Origin: Bradymonadales bacterium
Lineage (GTDB): Bacteria > Myxococcota_A > Bradymonadia > JAFGEP01
DNA: 39,972 nucleotides
Direction of reading: 5' to 3'
NCBI GenBank assembly: GCA_016931535.1
Contig: JAFGEP010000159.1
Location: forward strand, 1-39,972
Shown: positions 31,830-39,885 of the stretch, piece after piece
Numbering within the stretch: position 1 is the first letter of the stretch
Layout of the letters: each line of letters starts with the position of its first letter
Notes under the pieces: model-generated
The model's database searches: none
Seen by the model: the letters and a program-made list of their open reading frames with translations, nothing else
Told to the model about the DNA's origin: nothing
Made by a program: the position numbers and the translations under genes

Positions 31830-32046
31830 ACTGGCCAGGGTCGTTTTCGTTCTCGTTCACGTTCAGGTTCGCGTCAACGTCAACGCCACGCTCGTGAACC
31901 TGACCGTGAACCTGACCGTGAACCTGACCGTGAACCTGATCGTGAACCTGATCGTGAACCTGATCGTGAACCTGATCGTGAACCTGATCGTGAACCTGAC
32001 CGTGAACCTGACCGTGAACCTGACCGTGAACCTGACCGTGATCGCC
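31830..32046. repeat. Minisatellite block right of the four-helix-bundle gene, 12 units
   Basis: Begins ACTGGCCAGGGTCGTT (31830), passes through CGTTCT/CGTTCA and CGTCAACG hexamers, then carries twelve consecutive CGTGAACCTGAY units (31893-32036: three ending C, five T, four C) and ends CGTGATCGCC. It has the same order of parts as 31257-31450 and is in the same orientation. It stops about 10 bp short of the stop codon of the large fusion gene. Confidence 0.9.
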
Positions 32047-32055
32047 AGCCAGGCT

Positions 32056-35000
32056 CTACTGAGACCCGTCCTCGGCTCCTCTGCCGCCGTGCATCCGCCG
32101 CCTCCTGCGCTGCTGGCCTTCAACCGGCGCATCCACCGCCTCTTGGGCCCCACTATCCTGTCCCGCCCAGCGGTAGAACATCGCCTCCCGGTCGGACAGG
32201 TCACCGGCCTCGATCAGCCGTCTGAACCGATCGGCGTCGATGGAGCGAACGACTCCCCCTCCCGAGACCCCTTCCGTTCCCTCTGCCGTGGCCACGGCTT
32301 GTTCCTCGGGCTCGGCCGATCCGACCCCCGCCACCAGCAGTAGACCGACCAGCAAAGCTGCGGCCACACCGCCGTAGAGCAGGGCATCTGTCCTCCCGGA
32401 TCGCGCCGGGTTCTTGGGGACCGCTGTTTCGCACGGCTCGCCGATGTCTGACTGGTGGATGGGGATCTGAGCCGTCGTCCCGCTTTCGGCCTGGCCGGTG
32501 GCCTCCGCCGGATCCGGAGAGGTGCCATCTCCCCTGGCCGGGCTGGCCTCCTGGTTTGCCACGCCAGATGAGAACGAGGCAGGAACGGGCCGTTTCGGGG
32601 GAGGTCCCAGCGAGCCGTCCAGGCATCGGTTGCACTGGATGCAATCGGGATCGTACCGGTTTTTGACCCCCAGGTCGCAGCGGTTGTACCGCTTGGTGCG
32701 AACCCATCGCCGAGCCCAGCTCAGCTTGTTGAACAGGGACCAGAAGGCGCCTACCGGGCAGAGGTAACGGCACCAGAACCGGAAGTACACCAGGGAAAGA
32801 CCGACGATGATCGCCAGCAGCGCGATCATCAGCGGTTGGTAGTGGAAGGTGAAGACCTCCTGCAGGGGGTCGAAGGACAGCAATCCGCCCGATCGGCTGA
32901 CAAAGAAGGCGACCAGGAGGACCACCAGCACGACGTGCTTGACCAGCCGCGAGCGGCGGTCGGCCTCTGGGCTCGCCCTGCGCGCCAGCCCCAGCCGTCC
33001 CAAGAGCTCCTGCAGGGCGCCGAAGGGGCAGAGCAATCCACAGTGGATCTGGCCGAAAGCCGTCCCCACCAGTAGCAGCCCGCTGACGAGCAGGAACAGC
33101 TGCAGCGCGCTGGGCGGGGGGTACTGGAAGGTCAGAAGCTGGGTCATGTGCCACAGGGAGAACTGGATGTTCAGCCAGAAACCGGCCAACGCCAGGTTTA
33201 CCGCCAAGAACAGCAGCCTGACGGTCTTTTTCCCCCTCAGAAAGACCAGCACGCCCACCAGCAGCATGGCCAACACGTAGATCGACCGGGTATCCCAGGC
33301 GATGGGGCCGGTTGCCGCCGCTGCCGGTTGTTCCCGGTGCCCCAGGATATCCGTGGCGATCCGCTGGCGACATTGCTCGGCGATGGTGGCGATGGCCCTG
33401 GAGGAGATGGTGGCACCCGTCATGGCGTCCAACCCGCTGCTTCCCAGCACGATCGGCTGGTTCACTGGCCAGCCCTCGAATCGGGCCAGAAACCGGTCGA
33501 TCTCTCGGAGGTAGGCCGGCGTCTCCTGGTGCTCCAGAAGCGCCACCCGGTGCATCCGGCCGTCGCTGCCCACGGCGACCATCAGGTTGATGGGGCCCGA
33601 GAATCCCCGCACATCGGGGGCGATGGTCCGGGATTCCACGATGATATCGAACCGCTCGGGGTCCTCGGGGTCCTGGTCGATGTAGTGGGCGAACGGGGTT
33701 TCCTCTCGCACCACCTCCTGAGGAGCCCCCGGGATCGACCGGAACGGGTTCTCCACCCAGTGCTGCCGCTCGCTCTCCTTCAGCTCGGCACTTCTGGCGA
33801 CCAGGATGCCGGACCAGAGCATCGCCGTGACGACCAAGCCCACCGCCGCGAAGGCCAACCCGCGGTGGCGGCTGGTTCGATGGCAACGCTCGATCCTGGA
33901 GAGCCACTTCCGGATCGGTTTGATCCAGGACAGCCGCCCAAAGATGCCGCTTCCTCCCACCTGTTCGGCGACGAAGAGCACCCAGATGGCCGCCAGCATC
34001 ATCACCAGCGCCAGGCTGGCTTGCGCCTGGCCCAACACCGGCAGGACCAACACGCCGATGACGGCGGCGCCCACCGCGCCCCCCCAGTGGTCCATCGACT
34101 CCAGCAGGCCCGCTACCAGACCGGTATCGTGGGACGATCGGTTCAGGTAGTAACCCGCCAGGGGGAAGCCGAGCCCTCCCACCGTTCCGGTCAGCAGAAA
34201 GAGCAGGTGGTAGGAGACCAGCGCCATGGTTCGAGGCGCGCCATCTAGCGCTCCGGTAACGACCGGCAGCAAGAGGCAGAGAGCCACGACCAACGCCATG
34301 ACCAGGTGAGCGGGCCAGTAGCGTGTCTGGTCGATCCCCTGCAACAGGCGGATGCCCAACAGGCCGCCGGCAAAGAGGCCGAGCATGAACAGGGCGCTCA
34401 GGATGCCGACAGACAGGAACAGCACCCCGAACCGGTTCTGAAAAGCGATCAGCAGCAGGATGCTCAGGCACATGGAGGTGGCGCCGAAGCCGGCCAGCAG
34501 CACCGTCCCGTTGTAGGCCACCGCCTGCTCTCGGCTCTGTCGCGTGGTCAGACGGTAGGCCAGCCGCAGCAAGACGAACAGGACCAGCGGCAGTACCAGC
34601 AAGGAGAGACCAAGAGCGCGTATTGCCCGCAGTGTCGTTCCGACCTTCAGCCCGCCCTGGGTCCCCAGCACCAGCAGGTTCAAGAACAGGGTGATCGGCC
34701 GGCGGTCGGTGTTGAGCAGGGTGGCGCGCGCATCCTCGCGCACCTCGATGAATTGCCTTCGGGCGAACTCCACCCGCTCGGCCGGCAGCAGGCTCAAAAA
34801 CAGCTCGACGGGGATCTCCTCGTCGCGCGGGCTCAAACGACTCAGCCGCCGACCCAGGAGGTTGGCATCCAGGGTCACGGTGCCATCGCCGCTGGAGGCG
34901 AACAGCCAGGCCTGCTCTGAAGGGGTCACCTCGACCTGCCCGAACACCTCCTGGAGGCTGGCGAACACCGATCGACCGTACTCCATCATCTCGGTACCGG

Positions 35001-36351
35001 CGTAGTTCTCGCCCGCCAGGAGTTGGGTGGCGATCACCCCTTGCTGGCTCATCGCCTGCTGGACCGTGCGATAGAACTCCACCGTGTAGAACCGGTTGAG
35101 ATAGGCGGTGTCCGGGTCCGGCAGGTTGACGACCACCAGGTCGTAGTCGGAGGGAGCGCCATCCCCATCACGCCGATCCAGGGCGAGAAACTCCCTGGGA
35201 TCCCCGAAGTGGGCATGCACTCGTGGATCCTGGAACGCCTCCTGGACGGCTTGATCGTAGTAGGGCAAGGTCGCCTCGTGGTACCGCCGATCGACCTGCA
35301 CCACGTCGATCCGATCCAGGCCGTAGCGCAGCAGGTAGGGGATCATCCCCTCCATGCCGATGCCCAGCACCAGAGCCTTGTTGGCCCCCGGTGCCTGGCT
35401 CACCAGGAGCGCGGCCGCCACCTGGTGGTCGGGCGACTCGGCGGTGGAGGTGACGATGCTGCCATCGGCCAGAAAGACGGTCTGGTCGGCCAGCTGGCCG
35501 ATGCTCACCCGCTGGTAGGGGGTCTCCACCGTCTGCAGCAGCTCCGCCCCGGGCAAGGTGACCGACCAGCGCAGCTCGTCCAGCCGGGCCTGTACGCCCG
35601 ATCGGGCGGGGGTGACCAGCAACGTAAAGGAAGCCACCAGCAAGACCGCGCCCAGCACCGTTCCGGCCAGCTGGCGATGGGCCCGGGAGGCGATGACCAG
35701 GCAAGCGGCCAGGCCGGCCGAAGCGAGGTGGAAGACGGTCATCGGTGGCACAAACCGCCACAACAGCAGGGTGACCAACACCCCGCCCAGAAAGCTACCC
35801 AGCGATTCGAAGGCGTACAGCCGGGCGGCGATCGCCCCCGAGGCCCCCTGCTGGCCGGCAGGAAGGGCAGCCTTGGCCGATCCGCCGATCGGCTCCTCCG
35901 CCGGTGGAACGGCCTGGTCCAGGGCAGGTCGTGCAGCTCCGGTGGCGGCCAAGAGACAGCCGGTGGTGAACAGCATGCCGGTCAGGGTGCTGACCGGCGA
36001 GTTGGTCAGCGCGGTGGCGACCAACAGGGAACCGATGGGAAACAGCTCGAACGGCTCCAGGCCGGCCAGGGGGCGGATCAGGGTGATCAGAACGAGCTGT
36101 GCGCCGACCAGCAGGGGATAGACGGCCACCAGCGGCAAAAAGGCCCGGCCGGTCCGGATCCGCCGGCGCAGCGCCAGCGCCAGCATGGATCCGACCCCGA
36201 TCCAGAGGAGCCAGCTCCCGTAGAACACCGCGATCCCCAGCTCGTTGCCCTGGAAGCTGACCAGGTACTCCCTCAAGAGGAGCGTCTGGGAAGCCAAGGT
36301 GAACGCGCCGATCGCCCCGAAGGTGAGCAGGAGGGACAGGCGAGGTTTCAT
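32056..36351 (-). CDS. Triple-fusion membrane protein: spermidine-synthase-like + FMN-binding + NosR/NapH-type polyferredoxin
   Basis: This 1431-residue protein joins parts usually found separately. Residues 1-250 are multi-TM. Residues about 265-500 form a spermidine-synthase-like methyltransferase fold (ALVLGIGMEGMIPYLL 326-341, DLVVVNLPDPDTAY 404-417). Residues 550-800 are another TM block. Residues about 865-1000 are a periplasmic FMN-binding domain with TGATISS (978-984), Ser984 being the expected covalent flavin site. Residues 1018-1245 are NapH/NosR-like, with CGLLCP (1104/1108), CRYLCP (1194/1198) and a Cys1225/1237/1240/1243 set. A disordered tail with one more TM segment (about 1323-1343) ends the protein. 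The ATG at 36351 overlaps the Memo-AMMECR1 stop (ATGA), so the two are coupled. It probably moves electrons between quinol and a periplasmic process tied to AmmeMemoRadiSam. Confidence 0.88.
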   Translation of the reverse strand: MKPRLSLLLTFGAIGAFTLASQTLLLREYLVSFQGNELGIAVFYGSWLLWIGVGSMLALALRRRIRTGRAFLPLVAVYPLLVGAQLVLITLIRPLAGLEPFELFPIGSLLVATALTNSPVSTLTGMLFTTGCLLAATGAARPALDQAVPPAEEPIGGSAKAALPAGQQGASGAIAARLYAFESLGSFLGGVLVTLLLWRFVPPMTVFHLASAGLAACLVIASRAHRQLAGTVLGAVLLVASFTLLVTPARSGVQARLDELRWSVTLPGAELLQTVETPYQRVSIGQLADQTVFLADGSIVTSTAESPDHQVAAALLVSQAPGANKALVLGIGMEGMIPYLLRYGLDRIDVVQVDRRYHEATLPYYDQAVQEAFQDPRVHAHFGDPREFLALDRRDGDGAPSDYDLVVVNLPDPDTAYLNRFYTVEFYRTVQQAMSQQGVIATQLLAGENYAGTEMMEYGRSVFASLQEVFGQVEVTPSEQAWLFASSGDGTVTLDANLLGRRLSRLSPRDEEIPVELFLSLLPAERVEFARRQFIEVREDARATLLNTDRRPITLFLNLLVLGTQGGLKVGTTLRAIRALGLSLLVLPLVLFVLLRLAYRLTTRQSREQAVAYNGTVLLAGFGATSMCLSILLLIAFQNRFGVLFLSVGILSALFMLGLFAGGLLGIRLLQGIDQTRYWPAHLVMALVVALCLLLPVVTGALDGAPRTMALVSYHLLFLLTGTVGGLGFPLAGYYLNRSSHDTGLVAGLLESMDHWGGAVGAAVIGVLVLPVLGQAQASLALVMMLAAIWVLFVAEQVGGSGIFGRLSWIKPIRKWLSRIERCHRTSRHRGLAFAAVGLVVTAMLWSGILVARSAELKESERQHWVENPFRSIPGAPQEVVREETPFAHYIDQDPEDPERFDIIVESRTIAPDVRGFSGPINLMVAVGSDGRMHRVALLEHQETPAYLREIDRFLARFEGWPVNQPIVLGSSGLDAMTGATISSRAIATIAEQCRQRIATDILGHREQPAAAATGPIAWDTRSIYVLAMLLVGVLVFLRGKKTVRLLFLAVNLALAGFWLNIQFSLWHMTQLLTFQYPPPSALQLFLLVSGLLLVGTAFGQIHCGLLCPFGALQELLGRLGLARRASPEADRRSRLVKHVVLVVLLVAFFVSRSGGLLSFDPLQEVFTFHYQPLMIALLAIIVGLSLVYFRFWCRYLCPVGAFWSLFNKLSWARRWVRTKRYNRCDLGVKNRYDPDCIQCNRCLDGSLGPPPKRPVPASFSSGVANQEASPARGDGTSPDPAEATGQAESGTTAQIPIHQSDIGEPCETAVPKNPARSGRTDALLYGGVAAALLVGLLLVAGVGSAEPEEQAVATAEGTEGVSGGGVVRSIDADRFRRLIEAGDLSDREAMFYRWAGQDSGAQEAVDAPVEGQQRRRRRMHGGRGAEDGSQ

Positions 36352-38078
36352 GGATGGGGTCGTTCCTCGAAGACCTGGGCCTCGAACACCTCGAAGGTCG
36401 CCCCCTCCTGCCAGGCATCCGAGGGAAGGCCCGCCTTGCGCGACAGGTGGGTCAGCGTCTCCGGGACATCCCAACCTTGCTCCGGCGCGACCTGGGGTAG
36501 GTATACCGCCCGTCGTCCCCACTTCTGGATGACGATGCCATGCCGTCCGATCTCGATGTCACGGGGTCCCGCGACCTGTCGAGGGACCGAGAGCACCGAG
36601 ATCTCGAGATCGATCTGCTCCAGCTCCGACTCCTGCACGGGCCGAAAACGGTGGTCGTTGTGGGCCGCATCCACCGTGCGACCCACGATCGCCTGGGCCA
36701 GCGGCTCTACCGGCCAGATGTTGCCGATGCACCCCCTGAGCTCCCCCTCCTTGTGCAAGGTGACGAACACGCCATAGGGCTGACCCAGCGCTCCGCTGGT
36801 GTCGACGCCGAGCGCCGTGGGATCGGGGATGACGCCCTCTGTCACGTAGGACTCCAGCACCGCCCGGGCCAGGCGGATGGCGGTGGCCTGCTCTTCGGGG
36901 GTCAAGATCTGCAGCGGCTCGCCGGCGGGCTCGGGTTGAGATGGTTGTGCCGGTGGGGGTGGGGGGGAGGGTGCCGGTCTGGCTTCCCAACCGGGGCCGG
37001 TAAGAGCGATGGACAGGTAGCTGACGCTGTTGGACCAGTCGTTGGTCATCCGGCCCGAGGTGTCGTACTTGAGCAGGGTGGCCTGGGCGGTGGGAGGCAA
37101 CAGGGAGAGCAGGATGGCGATGGGGCGATAGCCGCAGACCGTGATGCCGCTTTCCCGCCGGTAGGTGACCAGCTGTTGGGCGGAGAGCGCCTCGATGGCC
37201 CGGAAGGCGGTCATGTCCAGGTTTTCCAGGTTCTGGGGGACATCGGTCAGAAATGGGGTGTAGCCGTAGTTGGGGCCAAAATGGGTGAAGTCGCTGCTGG
37301 CGATCACCACGTCTTCGGGTCCGACAAAGGGGCGGATCGACTCGGCGATCCGCCGGCTGTCGGCCAGGTCGTCGTCCAGGTCCCCGATGAGGATGGGCAC
37401 CAGGTGGTAGCCCGGTTCGAGCGCCACCTGCAAGAACGGCAGCTGGATCTCGATGGAGTGCTCGCGGGCGTGAGCTCGGTCGTCCATGGCGAACCCCGGT
37501 TGGCTGGCCAGAGCCCTGGTGACCGCCGTGCTGATCGGGACCTCACCCAGCGGGGTCTCGAAGGCGGTGGCCTCCGGAACCACGGCGCCCTCGAAGTAGG
37601 CGCGGTGACTGGGCGCCAGCAGGAACACCCGCCTGATCCGCCGCCCCATCAACGTCTTGTAGGCGATGGCCGCGGTCTCGCCCGAGTAGCGATGGCCCGC
37701 ATGGGGGGCGATCAGCCCCATCACCTGCTGGGGCGGTGGCGAGACCTCCGCCTCGTCGAGGTAGCTCTGGATACTGGAGCGCAAGGTCTCGGGGTTGCCT
37801 GGATACCAGCCGCCGGCCAGGATGGAAGGCCGGACCCGGCGAGGAAGTTCGGGCAGCTCCTCCTGCTCGATAGCAGGAACGACACCACCGGACGGTTCAT
37901 TCTGGTGATTCTCTTCCATACTTGTCTGCTCCCCGATCGCGGGCTGTTGACCCGCCGGCTCGGCATCCTGGCCGTCGCATCGGCAGCCGGACGGCACAAG
38001 GGCGATCAAGCCGGCGACAACCAGGCTGCACACCGCGATGAGCCGAGGTTCTGGTTCAGCAAGTGCCCGCATCCTCAT
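36348..38078 (-). CDS. amrB: AmmeMemoRadiSam proteins B and A fused (Memo-AMMECR1), predicted lipoprotein
   Basis: This 576-residue protein begins at ATG 38078 (AAGGA about 8 bases upstream) with an arginine-containing N-terminus, a hydrophobic core and LVPSGC, a lipobox with Cys32. Residues about 81-363 are a MEMO domain: IAPHAGHRYSG (His126), LLAPSHRAY (His158), HAREHSIEIQLPFLQ, SSDFTHFG, and ITVCGYRP (Cys315); these align with the metal ligands of human MEMO1. A Pro-rich linker (369-386) leads to an AMMECR1 domain (391-573) with LRGCIGNIWP. The role of these domains in bacteria is unknown. An in-frame start at 38219 would add 47 poorly conserved residues and destroy the signal. It overlaps the fusion gene downstream. 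Confidence 0.9.
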   Translation of the reverse strand: MRMRALAEPEPRLIAVCSLVVAGLIALVPSGCRCDGQDAEPAGQQPAIGEQTSMEENHQNEPSGGVVPAIEQEELPELPRRVRPSILAGGWYPGNPETLRSSIQSYLDEAEVSPPPQQVMGLIAPHAGHRYSGETAAIAYKTLMGRRIRRVFLLAPSHRAYFEGAVVPEATAFETPLGEVPISTAVTRALASQPGFAMDDRAHAREHSIEIQLPFLQVALEPGYHLVPILIGDLDDDLADSRRIAESIRPFVGPEDVVIASSDFTHFGPNYGYTPFLTDVPQNLENLDMTAFRAIEALSAQQLVTYRRESGITVCGYRPIAILLSLLPPTAQATLLKYDTSGRMTNDWSNSVSYLSIALTGPGWEARPAPSPPPPPAQPSQPEPAGEPLQILTPEEQATAIRLARAVLESYVTEGVIPDPTALGVDTSGALGQPYGVFVTLHKEGELRGCIGNIWPVEPLAQAIVGRTVDAAHNDHRFRPVQESELEQIDLEISVLSVPRQVAGPRDIEIGRHGIVIQKWGRRAVYLPQVAPEQGWDVPETLTHLSRKAGLPSDAWQEGATFEVFEAQVFEERPHP

Positions 38079-38191
38079 GCGCAATCCTTCCTTGATCCTC
38101 TCCATCTCGGTAGCACCGTTGCCGCCGGAGATCAACGTGCACGAGGCGACTTGGCCCTTCCTGCCCCACCGCGCGGTCACCGGTCGCCGCC

Positions 38192-38351
38192 GATCCGCCA
38201 CCTCCGATGGCTCGATCACGCCGTTGCCCTTCGAGCAGAGCCGCTCGGGGCTGGTCTCTTCCGGTCCACCGGGAACCCCGTTTCCGAGCGTACTACCGCC
38301 AGCGGCGGTTACGAGTGCCGCGCCGATCGCGGTGCCGGTGGTGGATTCTGG
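38192..38351 (-). repeat. Dispersed structured element, copy 2
   Basis: It matches 12629-12787 end to end. The inner hairpin is TTCCGGT (38259-38265) with ACCGGGAA (38268-38275), and the outer stem is CGCTCGG (38242-38248) with CCGAGCG (38284-38290). Compared with copy 1 both stems stay paired although several bases differ. It starts 9 bp after the stop of the small membrane ORF and ends 114 bp before the Memo-AMMECR1 start. The whole 38079-38360 interval is otherwise non-coding. Confidence 0.7.
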
Positions 38352-38360
38352 TCGCTTCTT

Positions 38361-38681
38361 TCACCCCGCCAGATCATGGGGGCGATACAGCTCTCCCCGA
38401 TGGAACGGGCGAAAGGGTACCTGGAACCGCATCCGTTCCGGCACCGGGAGACGCCCGCCGATCCATCCGATGGGGGCGACCAGCATCGCGGCGACCCCCA
38501 AAAAGGAACCCCCGAACCAGCGCAGCAGCCGACGCCTGCTCCACGCCGATCGGTGGCGAGTCGCTGGGCCCAGGCTGCAGTCGCGGTCGGCCAGAAGAAA
38601 CGCACCCGACACCCCCTCCGCCCCGGCGAGCGAGCTGGCCTGCAAGGCTGCCGATCGAAGCTCGGTTCCTCCCTGTTTCAT
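38361..38681 (-). CDS. Small membrane-anchored protein coupled to the radical SAM gene
   Basis: This 106-residue protein is not recognised. After a polar N-terminus of about 47 residues comes SRRRLLRWF, which resembles a twin-arginine motif. A single hydrophobic segment (FLGVAAMLVAPIGWIGG) and a 32-residue tail ending RPFHRGELYRPHDLAG follow. It should sit in or across the cytoplasmic membrane with the tail outside. ATG 38681 overlaps the radical SAM stop (ATGA), and a GGGGG tract lies 8 bases upstream; ATG 38687 is an alternative. Coupling and position inside the AmmeMemoRadiSam locus suggest a partner or substrate of that system. I infer this only from context. Confidence 0.65.
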   Translation of the reverse strand: MKQGGTELRSAALQASSLAGAEGVSGAFLLADRDCSLGPATRHRSAWSRRRLLRWFGGSFLGVAAMLVAPIGWIGGRLPVPERMRFQVPFRPFHRGELYRPHDLAG

Positions 38682-39706
38682 CGCCATACCCCCGGGATCT
38701 GATGCCCGCAAGACGGGCAAGCCCCCGACTCCAGGATCCGGTTGGTCCGCACGTGATAGCCCACCCGCTCGATCAACAGGTTCCCGCATTGGCCGCACCA
38801 GGTGTGGCTGGCATCGGTTCCGCGGACATTTCCGATGTAGACGTACTGGATCCCCGCATCCTGGGCTATCCTTCGCGCCAGCTCCAGGGTCTCGAGCGGG
38901 GTGCGGGGCAGGTCAGAGAGCCGATATCGCGGGGTAAACGCCGAGAAGTGCAGGGGGGTCTCCTCTCCCAGGTGCTCGGCCACCCAGCGGCAGAGATCCG
39001 CGATCATCTCCCGATCGTCGTTCAAGGTGGGGATCACCAGGTGGGTCACCTCCAGCCATATCCCCATCTCCCGCGCCAGCTCCAGGCATCGCAGCACCGG
39101 CGCCAGGGTGCCCGAGCAGATGCGCCGGTAGAAGTCGTCGCTCATCGCCTTCAGGTCGATGTTGGCCGCATCGGTGACCTCGAACAGCCGCCGCAACGGC
39201 GCCTCGTTGGCGTAGCCGGCCGTGACCAGCACGTTGCGCAGCCCCCGCTCGCGGGCCAGCCGGCTCGTCTCCAGCGTATACTCGTAGAAGACCAGCGGGT
39301 CGGTGTAGGTATAGGCGATCGACCTGGACCCCTCTCGCAACGCCACATCCACCAGCTCCTCGGGCGACAACCGGTAGGCGGGCGTCTCCTCGGGGTTGGC
39401 CTGCGAGATCTCCCAGTTCTGGCAGTTCAGGCAGTGCAGGTTGCAGCCCACCGTGGCCACCGACAGGATCGGCGTGGCCGGCAGGAAATGGTAGAGCGGC
39501 TTCTTCTCGATCGGATCCATGTGGATCGAGACCGGCCGGCCGAAGGTGACCGCCAGCAGCCGCCCATCCAGGTTCACCCGGATGCGGCACTCCCCGCTCT
39601 GGCCGAGTCCGATGCGACACCCCTTGGGACAAAGATCGCAGACTACCGTTCCTGGCGTTCTTCCGGATCGATCGTCCCGTTGCTCTGTCGCGCTGCGTTC
39701 CGTCAC
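38678..39706 (-). CDS. amrS: AmmeMemoRadiSam system radical SAM enzyme
   Basis: A 342-residue radical SAM protein. The N-terminal VVCDLCPKGCRIGLGQSGECRIR cysteines are typical of the family. The core motif is CNLHCLNC (CxxxCxxC), binding the SAM-cleaving [4Fe-4S] cluster, and GYANEAPLRRLFEVTDAANIDLK is characteristic. The C-terminal CGQCGNLLIERVGY...CPSCGH is a zinc-ribbon-like tail. Related enzymes include pyruvate-formate-lyase activases; no glycyl radical partner is visible. GTG 39706 is chosen since AGAGGG precedes it and it gives the usual family length. An ATG at 39847 adds 47 non-conserved residues without a ribosome site. It is coupled to the small membrane ORF. Confidence 0.92.
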   Translation of the reverse strand: MTERSATEQRDDRSGRTPGTVVCDLCPKGCRIGLGQSGECRIRVNLDGRLLAVTFGRPVSIHMDPIEKKPLYHFLPATPILSVATVGCNLHCLNCQNWEISQANPEETPAYRLSPEELVDVALREGSRSIAYTYTDPLVFYEYTLETSRLARERGLRNVLVTAGYANEAPLRRLFEVTDAANIDLKAMSDDFYRRICSGTLAPVLRCLELAREMGIWLEVTHLVIPTLNDDREMIADLCRWVAEHLGEETPLHFSAFTPRYRLSDLPRTPLETLELARRIAQDAGIQYVYIGNVRGTDASHTWCGQCGNLLIERVGYHVRTNRILESGACPSCGHQIPGVWR

Positions 39707-39885
39707 CAAGTCGCCCTCTCTGGCCCGCTTCCGGCTGGCGACGGCTCCTCCGGGAAGCCGGGCCTGCCACCTATCATGGTAGCAGAACCGATCCGGGTTT
39801 CCATTCGATTCCCTCGATCTCCCCGCGATCGCTGGTGAAGAGCTCATTGGATGGGTTCACGGATGCCCTCATCCCTTTCGGTTCT

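Noticed and set aside
31821..32225. Frames encoding EPDREPDREPDR or VNLTVNLTVNLI repeats
   Set aside because: Both are translations of the 12-bp minisatellite; there is no ribosome site and no flanking domain. Repeat proteins cannot be fully excluded but nothing supports them.
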